From assembly GCF_001983995.1 (NCBI RefSeq), contig NZ_CP019450.1, positions 1,178,001 through 1,242,000 on the forward strand: a DNA stretch of 64,000 bases. Direction: 5' to 3'. This document shows positions 1 to 9,062 of the stretch, piece by piece. Positions within the stretch are counted from its first letter, which is position 1; every line of letters starts with the position of its first letter. Made by a program: the position numbers and the translations under genes. The notes beneath the pieces are model-generated. The model made no database searches and was not told the origin of the DNA. It saw nothing but the letters and a program-made list of their open reading frames with translations. This DNA is from Halioglobus japonicus (GTDB lineage Bacteria; Pseudomonadota; Gammaproteobacteria; Pseudomonadales; Halieaceae).

Positions 1-212
1 AACTTGTCGCCCTCGCGGTGGCAGTTGGCGCCCAGGGAGTTCAGCAGCTGCTCGGTGGATTCAATATCCTTGAGGTAGGGCACGTTGTCGAATTCGTGGC
101 GACCGTCGGCCAGCAGCGATGCAAACAGAATCGGCAGGGCCGCATTCTTTGAGCCGCTGGTTGAGACTGTGCCTTCAAGGCGGCGACCGCCTTTGACAAT
201 AATTGAATCCAA
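1..212 (-). CDS. murA: UDP-N-acetylglucosamine 1-carboxyvinyltransferase MurA, N-terminal part
   Basis: First committed enzyme of peptidoglycan precursor synthesis in the cytoplasm: it transfers enolpyruvate from PEP to UDP-GlcNAc. Only about 70 residues lie in the window; the gene runs off the left edge. The N-terminus shows the family block SGSKNAALPILFASLLADG followed by FDNVPYLKDIEST, which separates MurA from the related AroA. No ATG or GTG is in frame near the expected N-terminus. A TTG follows a GGAG Shine-Dalgarno at good distance, so TTG is taken as the start (LDSIIVKGGRRLEG). The family assignment is firm; the start is an inference. Confidence 0.88.
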   Translation of the reverse strand, partial: MDSIIVKGGRRLEGTVSTSGSKNAALPILFASLLADGRHEFDNVPYLKDIESTEQLLNSLGANCHREGDK

Positions 213-382
213 ATGAGTGCTCCGTGGGGAAGGGTCATGAAACTGGCTGCGAGGCTGTGCTCCTGCAGAGGCGGCTAGGGTACCAATATGGCGGGAAAGA
301 GTGAACCTTGGCGGCGCGGGTTTACCCCCTCCGGTTGAGGGGTTATGGTGGCCCCATTTTCCCCCTCGGATAGCCCCAGCCT

Positions 383-2062
383 ATGACCGCAACCGCCAAT
401 ATCTCCATTGAGCAGTGTGTCGCACTCAAGTTGATGGTGGATATCCGCCTGTATGACAGTGGCGACGGCGCGCAGCCAGTGCTCAACCTGCCGGCGGCGC
501 TGGCCGACGGCCTTGCTCGTTTGCAGCCTGGCGGGGTGATTGTGTTCCGCGAGAACCTCGCATCCACATCCCAGGTGCGCGAGCTTACCGATGAGTTGCG
601 AGCCTGTATCTCGCCCGAGCTCCTGATTGGCATCGATCAGGAGGGCGGTCGAGTGACGCGTCTGCCCCGGGGGCAGTGCACCAGTTTTAGCGGCAATATG
701 GCGCTTGCCGCCTGTCCCGAGGGCGACCGTATCTCCCTTGCTAGAGACATGGCCGTCGCCCAGGGCGAAGAGCTTCGGGCGCTGGGTATTAACTGTAATT
801 TTGTCCCGAGCCTGGACGTGAACAGCAACCCTGCCAATCCCGTGATTCACGTGCGGGCGTTTAGTGATGATCCGGCACTGGTAGCGGAACTGGGAGCCGC
901 GGTGACTGCGGGCATTCAGTCGGTTGGGGTTGCCGCATCGCTCAAGCACTTTCCCGGGCACGGCGATACCAGTCAGGACAGTCACACCGGCCTGCCGCGG
1001 GTCGACCGAACGTGCGCACAGGCACAGGCTATGGATCTAGCGCCCTTTGCCAGCGTCATCGACACCACTACCCCTGCCATGGTGATGACAGCGCACATTC
1101 AGTATCCGGCGCTGGACAACAGCGTGTTGCTCGGCACCGATATTGTGCGCCCAGCCACCCTGTCCCGGACCATTCTCACCGATGTGTTGCGGTATAAGCT
1201 GGGTTTTGCCGGGGTGGTGATTACCGATGCGATGGATATGCGCGCTATCAGCGCCATACTGACGCCACAGGCGGCGGTGCTGGAAGCTTTCCGGGCAGGG
1301 GTTGATATTGCGCTGATGCCAATGTTGTTGCGCGATGCGCAAAGCCTTGCGGCCATGTTCACCCTCGTGGATGACATCGCAGCCGCAGTCCGTAGCGGTG
1401 AGTTGGACGAGCGCGAGCTGCGCGAGTCCGCTGAGCGTGTACTGGCCCTGCGCCATGCCTATCCGATTGCTCCACACAGCGCGGAGCCGGCCGTAATCGG
1501 CAGTGCCTCACACCGCAAACTCGAACAGCGCATTGCGGCGAGCAGTATCACCCTATTGCAGGGTGATGGCGTGCTAGGGCCTGAGGTAGGCGCCGTTCAT
1601 CTGCTGCTGCCGGGTGATTCAACGGCCCGCGCCCTGGCGGCAGCGCTACAGGCGGCGAATCCCGATCTGGCGATCAGCTGGCAGTCGCTTGAGAACTTCG
1701 ACCTCGATGCCGAGCGCCGCCAACTAGCCGCCTGCGATGCCTATGTGGTGGGTGTGAGCGAACCTGCCATCAGCGCGGTCGTCGCCGGCGGTGCTGAAGA
1801 TTTGCCAAACCTACCAGACCTGCAGTCGGCCACCGTTGTTAAAGCCTTGCTGGCCGGGGCACAGGACAAGCAGCGTATTGTCGCCATGCTGTACTCGCCC
1901 TACAGGGCCGCCGAGTTTTTCGGTTGTGCCGACAGCATACTGGCTACCTATGGAGGTGCGGCAGAGGGATTTGGGGGTGCGCCGGGGCCTGCTTATGTGG
2001 CGCTGGCAAAGGTGTTGGCGGGTGAAGCTGTAGCGCCGGGTACATTGCCCGTGACGCTGTAG
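383..2062 (+). CDS. GH3 glycoside hydrolase, beta-N-acetylhexosaminidase type
   Basis: Glycoside hydrolase family 3 enzyme of the NagZ/exo-N-acetylglucosaminidase branch, expected to remove N-acetylglucosamine from muropeptides or chitin fragments. The hexosaminidase signature KHFPGHGDT lies at residues 188-196 (the His supplies acid/base catalysis in this branch) and the nucleophile Asp is about residue 282 in VVITDAMDM. At 559 residues it is far longer than classical cytoplasmic NagZ (about 340): a second C-terminal domain of about 200 residues follows the barrel, as in two-domain GH3 enzymes. No clear signal peptide is visible. It is divergent from murA, with about 170 bases between them. 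Exact substrate is not decided by sequence. Confidence 0.85.
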   Translation: MTATANISIEQCVALKLMVDIRLYDSGDGAQPVLNLPAALADGLARLQPGGVIVFRENLASTSQVRELTDELRACISPELLIGIDQEGGRVTRLPRGQCTSFSGNMALAACPEGDRISLARDMAVAQGEELRALGINCNFVPSLDVNSNPANPVIHVRAFSDDPALVAELGAAVTAGIQSVGVAASLKHFPGHGDTSQDSHTGLPRVDRTCAQAQAMDLAPFASVIDTTTPAMVMTAHIQYPALDNSVLLGTDIVRPATLSRTILTDVLRYKLGFAGVVITDAMDMRAISAILTPQAAVLEAFRAGVDIALMPMLLRDAQSLAAMFTLVDDIAAAVRSGELDERELRESAERVLALRHAYPIAPHSAEPAVIGSASHRKLEQRIAASSITLLQGDGVLGPEVGAVHLLLPGDSTARALAAALQAANPDLAISWQSLENFDLDAERRQLAACDAYVVGVSEPAISAVVAGGAEDLPNLPDLQSATVVKALLAGAQDKQRIVAMLYSPYRAAEFFGCADSILATYGGAAEGFGGAPGPAYVALAKVLAGEAVAPGTLPVTL

Positions 2063-2107
2063 GTAGATGCGGGCGCCGCGGTCGCGGCGCCTGGATGAGT
2101 CAGCGGT

Positions 2108-2713
2108 TTACAGCGGTGGGAACTGGGCGAGGACGCGCTGGGCTGCCTCATCAATCTCGCCTGGTTCATCCTCGTGTTTCTTGCCCTTGAGCTTGGACTG
2201 AGTTACCGAGCGCCATACACTCTTTTGCAGGTTAGGGTCGATCATATCGATGATAAACGTACCCTCGGTATAGTTGCTGACGCGTACTTCGGTGTTAGTG
2301 CAGTTCCAGCAGTTGTACATGCTGTAGCGGTTATAACCGCCGTAGTACCCATAGCCCATGCTCATGGTGGCAGGCGTTTCGTAGGTGCGCACGTCGGTTT
2401 TTTCATGGGTGCCGAGGTGCCAACTCATCAGCATGTCGGCCTGGTTTGCGTCGTCTACTACATTGAAGCCCTTTGTCTGCAGTGCGCGGGCCAGGGCATC
2501 GTCAATACGCTCCTTCTGGAAGTCGCTCAGTTGCAGCGGGTTGTCGCCACTGACTTCACCGGAGCCCTTATAGAAAGCGATATTGCGCACACCGCTGAAA
2601 TCGTAGTCATGCTTGAAGTCGAACACCGGCTCGGGCGCTGTGGTACAGGCGCCGAGTAACAAGGCGATACTCAGGGTGATGAAGGTGGCGGAAATGCGCT
2701 TCCAGCGAGTCAT
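2108..2713 (-). CDS. DUF4136 family lipoprotein
   Basis: Predicted lipoprotein of about 201 residues. The N-terminus has a basic start, a hydrophobic run and the lipobox LLLGAC with the lipidated Cys at residue 23, so it should be anchored in the envelope. The body fits DUF4136: a DYDFSGVRNIAFY start, later TKGFNVVDDANQADMLMSWH, and a C-terminal YTEGTFIIDMIDPNLQKSVW block. The middle carries a Gly/Tyr-rich stretch (MGYGYYGGYNRY). The start was placed at MTRWKR because the longer open frame would bury the signal sequence. Function of the family is unknown. The DUF3080 lipoprotein gene lies just upstream on the same strand, so the two may be co-transcribed. Confidence 0.85.
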   Translation of the reverse strand: MTRWKRISATFITLSIALLLGACTTAPEPVFDFKHDYDFSGVRNIAFYKGSGEVSGDNPLQLSDFQKERIDDALARALQTKGFNVVDDANQADMLMSWHLGTHEKTDVRTYETPATMSMGYGYYGGYNRYSMYNCWNCTNTEVRVSNYTEGTFIIDMIDPNLQKSVWRSVTQSKLKGKKHEDEPGEIDEAAQRVLAQFPPL

Positions 2714-2780
2714 GGTGTTCTCCAGCGGATATGGTGATTGCCATCTAGTGTAACGGAAACTTTGACCGGCGACACCGCTG

Positions 2781-3803
2781 TCAGTTCCCGTTAATGCCGC
2801 CGCAGGGTTTGAGCAGGTTTTGCAGATTCTGAACGTGGCGTGCTGGCGCCTCACTATAGGCTAGCAGATCGCGATCCCGAGCCTGCTGCCAGTGTCGATA
2901 GTCTGTCGGCAGCACCGCTTGCAGTTGCGCCTCCAGTGCTTGCAGCGGGGGCATGAGGTCGTGATAACGCCTGCCCAGCATGGCTGCGCGGGGCTGGATT
3001 CCCTGGATAAAAAACTTTCTGACCACGGTTGGCAGCACATCCGCAGCCGCTGGCCTGATTCTGCCCTGGCACAGCGGACCGTTGGCTGCCCGTTGTCGCA
3101 GCACCTGGTCTGCACCCTCCAGCCAGCCTGCCTGCTGGTCCAGCGCCAGCCACAGCGAGGCGCCGTCGCCGGTGGATACGTCATACAGCAATAATTCAAA
3201 TTCGCGGTTGTCGACCCGGTAGTCGCCAGCCAGCCACTGCCGAGCCAGGGCGTTGATGCTCGCCAGGGCGGTAACCGGCACCGACGATGTATTCTCCGGG
3301 TAGCTCGGATTGACTTCACTCACGCGCCAGAATGAACCGAACTCGTCATTGGCCAATGTGGCATTGAAAATTCGGGCGGGCAATTGCTCCCGCTTAGTCG
3401 TCACGTTGCGCTGCAACTGCGCCGCCAGCGTCTGCTGTCCATCACTCATCAGCTTGTCCATGCAGGGTGGGGCGAGCCGCAAAAATTCCAGCTCCAGGAG
3501 CAGGCGCTGTGAGTCTCGCGCGTGGCGCCCCAGAATACTGTTGCGCTTGCCAATCGTTTCTTGCAGCGCACAGCCACGCAATTCCATAAAGTCCAGAACA
3601 TCCAGGTCATCAGCCGGCACTGCCAGGCGCAATTGCCCGGGCCGCGGACGGCGCGGCACACCGGTGGTCGGTGTTGGCGGGTCGATCCGCTGGTCGAGTG
3701 TATTCTGCAGGCGCGCCAGGTATTGGGCGTAGGCGGTGTGCTGGTCAGGCCTGTCGCAGGCAGTGACCAGTGGGAGCAGCAGTATGAAGAACCAGAAACG
3801 CAT
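2781..3803 (-). CDS. DUF3080 family lipoprotein
   Basis: Predicted lipoprotein of about 340 residues: MRFWFFILLLPLVTAC gives a short signal peptide with the lipidated Cys at residue 16, then a polar, mostly helical body. The sequence resembles DUF3080, a gammaproteobacterial family of unknown function (recalled from its early block LDVLDFMELRGCALQETIG and the late HDLMPPLQALE region). An in-frame ATG six codons upstream is possible but would place charged residues ahead of the signal. The neighbouring downstream gene is also a lipoprotein. Confidence 0.8.
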   Translation of the reverse strand: MRFWFFILLLPLVTACDRPDQHTAYAQYLARLQNTLDQRIDPPTPTTGVPRRPRPGQLRLAVPADDLDVLDFMELRGCALQETIGKRNSILGRHARDSQRLLLELEFLRLAPPCMDKLMSDGQQTLAAQLQRNVTTKREQLPARIFNATLANDEFGSFWRVSEVNPSYPENTSSVPVTALASINALARQWLAGDYRVDNREFELLLYDVSTGDGASLWLALDQQAGWLEGADQVLRQRAANGPLCQGRIRPAAADVLPTVVRKFFIQGIQPRAAMLGRRYHDLMPPLQALEAQLQAVLPTDYRHWQQARDRDLLAYSEAPARHVQNLQNLLKPCGGINGN

Positions 3804-3894
3804 GGCGCTTTTATAACGCATTCCAGGGCAATTGTGGTCAGCGATTCCGGCCCTTGTCTATACTGTGCCAATGCTATCTGGAAGAGTATTGCGC

Positions 3895-4641
3895 ATGAAA
3901 TGGTTTGCACTGCTGGTGCTGCTCGTTGGCGGCCAGGCGGTTGCCAGCGATGATTTGGCGGCCCGGGATATTATTCGCAAGGCCATGGACCATTATCGCG
4001 GCCAGACGTCTTACTCGGAAATGACCATGGTGATTCATCGCCCTGACTGGGAACGCAGTATGACCATGCGCGGCTGGAGTGAGGGTGACAAGAAAACTCT
4101 GGTGCGGGTAACCGACCCCAAGAAAGATGCCGGCAATGGCACCTTGTCTGTGGATGGCAACATGTGGACCTATACTCCGCGGATTAATCGCGTCATTAAG
4201 GTGCCCTCGTCGATGATGAGCCAGAACTGGATGGGCTCTGATTTCTCCAACAAGGATATCAGCAAGGATACGGCCATTATTGATGAGTACGACCACACCC
4301 TGGTCGAAACCGGTGAGCATGACGGCCAGACACTCTGGGTGATCGAATCCACTCCCCACGAAGAGGCAGCCGTAGTGTGGGGCAAGGAAGTGCTAAGTGT
4401 GCGCGAGGATTGGGTGCTTATCGAGCAGCAGTTCTGGGACCAGGACGGCGTGCTGGTAAAAACCCTGAAGGCCCACGAGATACGCGAGCTGGGCGGGCGC
4501 ACGACGGCGACGCGTCTGCGAATGTCGCGCGAGGATGCGCCGGAGGAATGGACAGAGGTCCGTACCGACGCGGTGGATTTCGACATCGAACTTCCCGGTA
4601 ACTTGTTTACCCTCTCCAATTTGAGAAATCCCCGGCAGTGA
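3895..4641 (+). CDS. LolA-like outer membrane lipoprotein-sorting protein
   Basis: Periplasmic carrier of the COG2834 type (LolA/LolB-like fold), about 248 residues. The N-terminus MKWFALLVLLVGGQAVASDD is a cleavable signal peptide. The mature part starts with a helix (AARDIIRKAMDHYRG) and continues with alternating beta-rich blocks typical of the family, including DGNMWTYTPRINRVIKVPSSM. It is first in a tight five-gene operon: its TGA overlaps the GTG of the next permease gene. The context suggests it receives a lipid or lipoprotein from the adjacent FtsX-type ABC exporter, but the cargo is unknown. A longer upstream start is open but would place non-signal residues before the hydrophobic segment. 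Confidence 0.85.
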   Translation: MKWFALLVLLVGGQAVASDDLAARDIIRKAMDHYRGQTSYSEMTMVIHRPDWERSMTMRGWSEGDKKTLVRVTDPKKDAGNGTLSVDGNMWTYTPRINRVIKVPSSMMSQNWMGSDFSNKDISKDTAIIDEYDHTLVETGEHDGQTLWVIESTPHEEAAVVWGKEVLSVREDWVLIEQQFWDQDGVLVKTLKAHEIRELGGRTTATRLRMSREDAPEEWTEVRTDAVDFDIELPGNLFTLSNLRNPRQ

Positions 4642-5867
4642 ACGTTAACTGGCGCCTGGCCTGGCGAAACCTGTGGCGGCATCGTCGCCGCACCTGGCTG
4701 ACGGTCGCCGCCATGGTGTTTTGCAATACCTTATTGATATTCATGATCTCGCTGCAGCTGGGCACCTACGACATGATGATTAACAACAGCCTGGCGATGG
4801 TCACAGGGCACGTGCAGGTGCAGCAGAAAGATTACCTTGAGAATCAGCGAATGCGCGACTCGGTGCCCGCCGTGGAGGCGCTGGCTGCCAGCGTGGCGAG
4901 TGAGCTCGGTTTAGATACAGTGGCGGCCCGTGGTCAGGCATTCGCCCTGGCCTCCAGTGAAGATCGTTCTTTCGGGGTATTGCTGGCGGGGGTGCAACCC
5001 GACAGGGAGCCCGGTGTTTCTAGCCTGCCGGGGCTGGTGTCCGAGGGACGCTATCTCGCAGCTGACGATCGCGATGCCATTGTGATTGGCGCCGTGCTCG
5101 CCAAGAACCTTAAAGTTGGCCTAGGCGATGAGCTCACATTCCTGGGGAGTGGCAGGGACGGTTCCTTCGCCGCCGGCCTGGCTACGGTGGTCGGCATTGT
5201 GCATACCGGCATGGATGAAATCGATCGCGGCATAGCCCATGTGCCGCTGGCCTGGTTTCAGGAGACTTTCAGCATGGGTGACCACGGCCACACGGTGGTT
5301 GTGCGGATGCCGGACCTGGCACTGGTAGAGGGGGCGATGCAACGTGTCGCGGCCCTGCTGCCCGAGGGACAAAATCTGGTGGCACTGGATTGGGATGCAC
5401 TGCAGCCCGGCTTGCGGCAGGCCATTCGTTCCGACCTGGCCAGTGGCTGGGTGATGTATGCGGTGTTCATCGTGCTGGTGGCATTCAGCGTGCTGAACAC
5501 GCAGTTGATGTCGGTGCTGGAACGCACCCGTGAATTTGGAGTCATGCTCGCGCTGGGGATGGGGCCCGGTCGGTTGGCAAAGCTGGTGACGATCGAGACG
5601 TTTCTCCTGTCATTGCTGGGCTTGTTATTGGGGCTGCTGTTCGGTGGCTTGGTGGTGCTGTGGTTATCGCATGCGGGGTTCAGTTATCCCGGCATGGAAG
5701 AGATGGCCGCGGAGTTCAATATGGACAGCCGCTTTTACCCCGAGGTCAGTTTTGTGGCTCTGATGTGGGGGCCTTCCACCGTGTTCCTGTTTACCATGCT
5801 GGCCGCAATTTACCCGTCGTTGCGACTGTATAAGCTTGAGCCTGTGCAGGCGATGAGAGCGGTGTAG
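4638..5867 (+). CDS. ABC transporter permease, FtsX/LolCE type (first of two)
   Basis: Inner-membrane permease of the MacB/FtsX/LolC superfamily, about 409 residues. An N-terminal basic WRLAWRNLWRHRRR segment precedes the first membrane helix; a large periplasmic domain follows (roughly residues 45-265); three further helices lie at the C-terminus, with the family end motif in which a Pro (LEPVQAMRAV) closes the protein. GTG start overlaps the previous stop (GTGA). It should pair with the next permease as a heterodimer driven by the LolD-like ATPase, extracting lipid-modified cargo from the inner membrane for the LolA-like protein. Confidence 0.88.
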   Translation: MNVNWRLAWRNLWRHRRRTWLTVAAMVFCNTLLIFMISLQLGTYDMMINNSLAMVTGHVQVQQKDYLENQRMRDSVPAVEALAASVASELGLDTVAARGQAFALASSEDRSFGVLLAGVQPDREPGVSSLPGLVSEGRYLAADDRDAIVIGAVLAKNLKVGLGDELTFLGSGRDGSFAAGLATVVGIVHTGMDEIDRGIAHVPLAWFQETFSMGDHGHTVVVRMPDLALVEGAMQRVAALLPEGQNLVALDWDALQPGLRQAIRSDLASGWVMYAVFIVLVAFSVLNTQLMSVLERTREFGVMLALGMGPGRLAKLVTIETFLLSLLGLLLGLLFGGLVVLWLSHAGFSYPGMEEMAAEFNMDSRFYPEVSFVALMWGPSTVFLFTMLAAIYPSLRLYKLEPVQAMRAV

Positions 5868-7099
5868 TGGCGGGCTCGCTGAATGTGACTGCACGTCTGG
5901 CCTGGCGCAATTTGTGGCGCAACCATCGGCGCACGCTGATCATGTTGCTCGCGATTGGCACCGGTGTCTGGGCGATGGTGTTTATGTCGGCGCTGATGCG
6001 CGGGATGACAGATCAGGTATTGCTTAACGGATTGCACAACCTGCCGGGTGAGGCGCAAATACACCATCCCCAATACCGCGCCGATCCCAGTGTGGTGAAC
6101 TCCATGCCAATGCCCGCCGGCACTTTGTATGAGGCCCTTGGCGAGGCACCGATCTCCGCCTGGTCTGCACGCGTGCGGGTACCGGCGGTGATTGCCAGTG
6201 AACGCGAGAGTCGCGGCGTTACGCTGCTGGGGGTAGACCCCGTAACCGAGGCGGGCGTCGGCGCGCTGCCAGATGAGATTGTTGAGGGCCGCTTCCTGAA
6301 TGGCCCTGAAGATCGCGGCCTGGTGATCGGTGCCTCCCTGGCCAGGCGCCTGGATACGGACCTGGGCAAGCGTGTGGTCATCATGTCCCAAGACCCTGAG
6401 AACAATGTCGCCGATCGAGGTACGCGGATTGTCGGTATTTATCGGGCGCGCCTGGAGGGCACCGAGGATCAACTGGTGTATGCCGGGCGCAACGTGTTGC
6501 AGGAAATGCTTGCCGTGGGGGATCAGGTCTCGGAAGTGGCGGTAACGGCCGGCGACTACCGGCGCGTGTCCGCCTGGCTGCCGGCGTTGCAGCAGGCAGC
6601 GGGCGATGACCTGGAGGTGTTGTCATGGATGCAACTCCAGCCCTTTCTGGACAGCATGCTCGGTGTGCAGGACGGATTTACCCTGATCTTCATGGTGGTG
6701 ATTTTTGTCGCGCTGTCCTTTGGCCTGGTAAATACCCTGGTGATGGCGGTGTTTGAGCGCACCCGCGAAATCGGTCTGCAGCAGGCGCTGGGTGTGCGGC
6801 CGACGCTCATCATGTTGCAGTTCTTGCTGGAGAGCCTGTTTCTGCTGGTGCTGGGTCTGGGGGCGGGAAATTTACTGGCGTGGCTGACAATCAAGCCGCT
6901 GGAGAGCGGTATCGATATTTCGATGGTCGCCGAGGGCATGGAAATGATGGGCATGGGCACGACGTTGTATCCCGCACTGCAGACCTCGGATATGTGGATG
7001 TCGACGGCCATCGTGGTCATTCTCGGCCTTGTGGCCAGCCTGTTACCGGCGTGGCGGGCGTCGCGACTCGACCCCGTGCGGGCGCTGAACAAAACCTGA
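5867..7099 (+). CDS. ABC transporter permease, FtsX/LolCE type (second of two)
   Basis: Second permease of the same exporter, about 410 residues, similar in plan to the first: basic LAWRNLWRNHRRT start, helix 1, large periplasmic domain, then three C-terminal helices and the end block ASRLDPVRALNKT. The region LVNTLVMAVFERTREIGLQQALG is the coupling segment that contacts the ATPase in this superfamily. A GTG start shares one base with the preceding stop, so translation is probably coupled. The two permeases likely arose by duplication. Confidence 0.88.
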   Translation: MAGSLNVTARLAWRNLWRNHRRTLIMLLAIGTGVWAMVFMSALMRGMTDQVLLNGLHNLPGEAQIHHPQYRADPSVVNSMPMPAGTLYEALGEAPISAWSARVRVPAVIASERESRGVTLLGVDPVTEAGVGALPDEIVEGRFLNGPEDRGLVIGASLARRLDTDLGKRVVIMSQDPENNVADRGTRIVGIYRARLEGTEDQLVYAGRNVLQEMLAVGDQVSEVAVTAGDYRRVSAWLPALQQAAGDDLEVLSWMQLQPFLDSMLGVQDGFTLIFMVVIFVALSFGLVNTLVMAVFERTREIGLQQALGVRPTLIMLQFLLESLFLLVLGLGAGNLLAWLTIKPLESGIDISMVAEGMEMMGMGTTLYPALQTSDMWMSTAIVVILGLVASLLPAWRASRLDPVRALNKT

Positions 7100-7111
7100 G
7101 GGAAAGCAGTT

Positions 7112-7801
7112 ATGAGCACCGTTGTATGCCGGGATTTGTGCCGGATCTTTCGCCAGGGTGATCAGGAGATTACCGGCCTGGACCAGGTGAGCCTGAATAT
7201 TGATGCCGGTGAATTCGTGTGTCTGTCCGGCCCCTCGGGTTCAGGGAAAACCACGCTGCTCAATGCGATCGGAGGGCTGGATACCCCGGACAGCGGCGAG
7301 GTCTCTGTGGGCGGTCGGCGTCTGGATGCCATGTCCAAGGGCGAGCTGGCAGATATGCGTCTCAACAGCATCGGCTTTGTCTTTCAGGCCTATAACCTGG
7401 TGCCCGTGCTTTCGGCCCGGGAAAATGTCGAATTTGTGATGGAGGTGCAGGGCGTTCCCGCCCAGGAGCGGCGCACGCGGGTGGATGCGGTGCTGGCTGA
7501 GGTGGGGCTGGCAGGTATGGAGGAGCGTCTGCCTGCCGAGCTGTCTGGCGGTCAGCAGCAGCGTGTGGCGGTGGCTCGCGCCATCGCCAGTGAGCCTGAA
7601 TTGGTGCTCGCCGATGAACCCACTGCAAATCTGGACAGCCACAGTGCGTCCCAGCTAATGGAGCTGTTCGTTGCGCTCAATCGGGACCAGGATATTACCT
7701 TTGTGGTGTCTACCCACGACACCCGGGTAATGGCCTACGCGCGGCGGCTGGTGAAGCTGCGCGATGGTCAGGTGGTCAGCGACGAGCCGCAGGTTGATTG
7801 A
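7112..7801 (+). CDS. ABC transporter ATP-binding protein, LolD/MacB family
   Basis: Cytoplasmic ATPase of about 229 residues that powers the two adjacent permeases. Visible motifs: Walker A GPSGSGKT at residues 40-47, Q-loop in GFVFQAYNL near 88-96, signature LSGGQ at 144-148, Walker B LVLADEP near 164-170, and the switch His in VSTHDT. Spacing and length match the LolD/MacB/FtsE class, which works with FtsX-type permeases rather than classic transporters. Its stop overlaps the ATG of the next gene (TGATG). Confidence 0.93.
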   Translation: MSTVVCRDLCRIFRQGDQEITGLDQVSLNIDAGEFVCLSGPSGSGKTTLLNAIGGLDTPDSGEVSVGGRRLDAMSKGELADMRLNSIGFVFQAYNLVPVLSARENVEFVMEVQGVPAQERRTRVDAVLAEVGLAGMEERLPAELSGGQQQRVAVARAIASEPELVLADEPTANLDSHSASQLMELFVALNRDQDITFVVSTHDTRVMAYARRLVKLRDGQVVSDEPQVD

Positions 7802-9048
7802 TGCGCCGTGCCGTAGGGTTAGCGCTATTCGCACTCAGTGGTACCGCCATCGCAGAGTTACCACTATTTGACGGCGGTCATGTCAAAGGCGTCTGGCTGA
7901 CCTCCAGTTATCCTGATGACAGTGTTTTCCGCGAGGAGCTTGGCGCCGTAACGCAGGACCAGGCCATGGATGTGCGCTTCAAGTTCAGTGTCGATGCCGG
8001 CGCCTGGCAGGCACAGGCGGACTATCAGCTCCTGGGCCGCCACGGCGAGAGCATTGGCGGCGGTGGCGCGCTGGATAACCAGTTTGTCCCGCAGCGAATT
8101 GTGGTCGATGACGATCGTCGCTGGTGGGATCTCACCTCGGAAATCAATAGTGGTGACGAGCACGTATTGCTGCATCGTCTGGATCGGCTGAATGTGGCCT
8201 ATCGTGGCGATAAAACCGTGGTGCGTTTTGGGCGACAGGCGGTGAGCTGGGGAAACGGCGTGATTTATAACCCCATGGACTTCTTCAACCCCTTTGATCC
8301 CGCCGCCGTGGACACTGAATATAAAGTGGGTGACGACATGATTTACGGCCAGTACCTGCAGGATTCGGGGAATGACTGGCAGGCGGTTAACGTACAGCGC
8401 CGGGATGCAGCGGGCGATGTGAGCGCCGAGGTGAGCTCTACTGCCGTCAAATACCACGGATTTGGACTGGATCGGGAGTACGACCTGCTGCTCGCCCAGC
8501 ACTACGATGAAGCGATTGTCGGGGTCGGTGGGGTGATCAATGTTGGCGACTCAGTGGTACGCGGCGATGTGATGGTCAGCGAAACGGATCCGGAGTGGGT
8601 AACTAGCCTGGTCGTGAACTGGTCTTACTCCTGGGTCTGGGGCGACACCAATGTCAGCGGGGTTGCGGAGTACTTCTTCAACGGCTTTGGCCTGCGGGAG
8701 CAGGACTATTCGGCGGAGAAAATCGCTGCAGCAGAGGATCTCGTGGCTCGTCTGGCGCGCGGCGAGCTATATACCTTGGGCCGCCATTACCTGGCGAGTT
8801 CGCTGATGATGGAGGTTACGCCGCTACTGAACGTGACGCCGGTATTGTTTTTTAACCTGGGAGATCAGTCGGCCCTAGCGCAGGTGAGTGTCCAGTGGAA
8901 CTTTGCCCAGGATTGGCAGGTGCTCAGTGCGTTGAATGTGTCCCTGGGGCCGACAGGTACCGAGTTTGGGGGAATCGAAGGCAGCCCCGAGGGCATGACG
9001 CTGGCCACCGGCCCGACGGTATTCGTGCAGGTGGCGCGTTATTTCTGA
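7801..9048 (+). CDS. Predicted outer-membrane beta-barrel protein of the Lol-like operon
   Basis: About 415 residues. A signal peptide ([18 protein letters not shown]) is followed by alternating amphipathic strands and a terminal aromatic residue (FVQVARYF), the usual sign of an outer-membrane barrel. Internal blocks such as RFGRQAVSWGNGVIYNPMDF and TEYKVGDDMIYGQY recur in uncharacterised proteins beside LolA-like/FtsX operons. I do not recognise a named family. Position as the last gene of the carrier-permease-ATPase operon suggests it accepts or inserts the exported molecule at the outer membrane, a role LolB plays in the canonical pathway; this is inference. TTG immediately before the ATG is an alternative start. 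Confidence 0.75.
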   Translation: MRRAVGLALFALSGTAIAELPLFDGGHVKGVWLTSSYPDDSVFREELGAVTQDQAMDVRFKFSVDAGAWQAQADYQLLGRHGESIGGGGALDNQFVPQRIVVDDDRRWWDLTSEINSGDEHVLLHRLDRLNVAYRGDKTVVRFGRQAVSWGNGVIYNPMDFFNPFDPAAVDTEYKVGDDMIYGQYLQDSGNDWQAVNVQRRDAAGDVSAEVSSTAVKYHGFGLDREYDLLLAQHYDEAIVGVGGVINVGDSVVRGDVMVSETDPEWVTSLVVNWSYSWVWGDTNVSGVAEYFFNGFGLREQDYSAEKIAAAEDLVARLARGELYTLGRHYLASSLMMEVTPLLNVTPVLFFNLGDQSALAQVSVQWNFAQDWQVLSALNVSLGPTGTEFGGIEGSPEGMTLATGPTVFVQVARYF

Positions 9049-9062
9049 GCAGGTAGGGGCGG

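Noticed and set aside
275..985. Long minus-strand open frame opposite the GH3 gene
   Set aside because: It lies wholly antisense to a gene with clear family motifs and its translation shows no signal, domain or neighbour logic.
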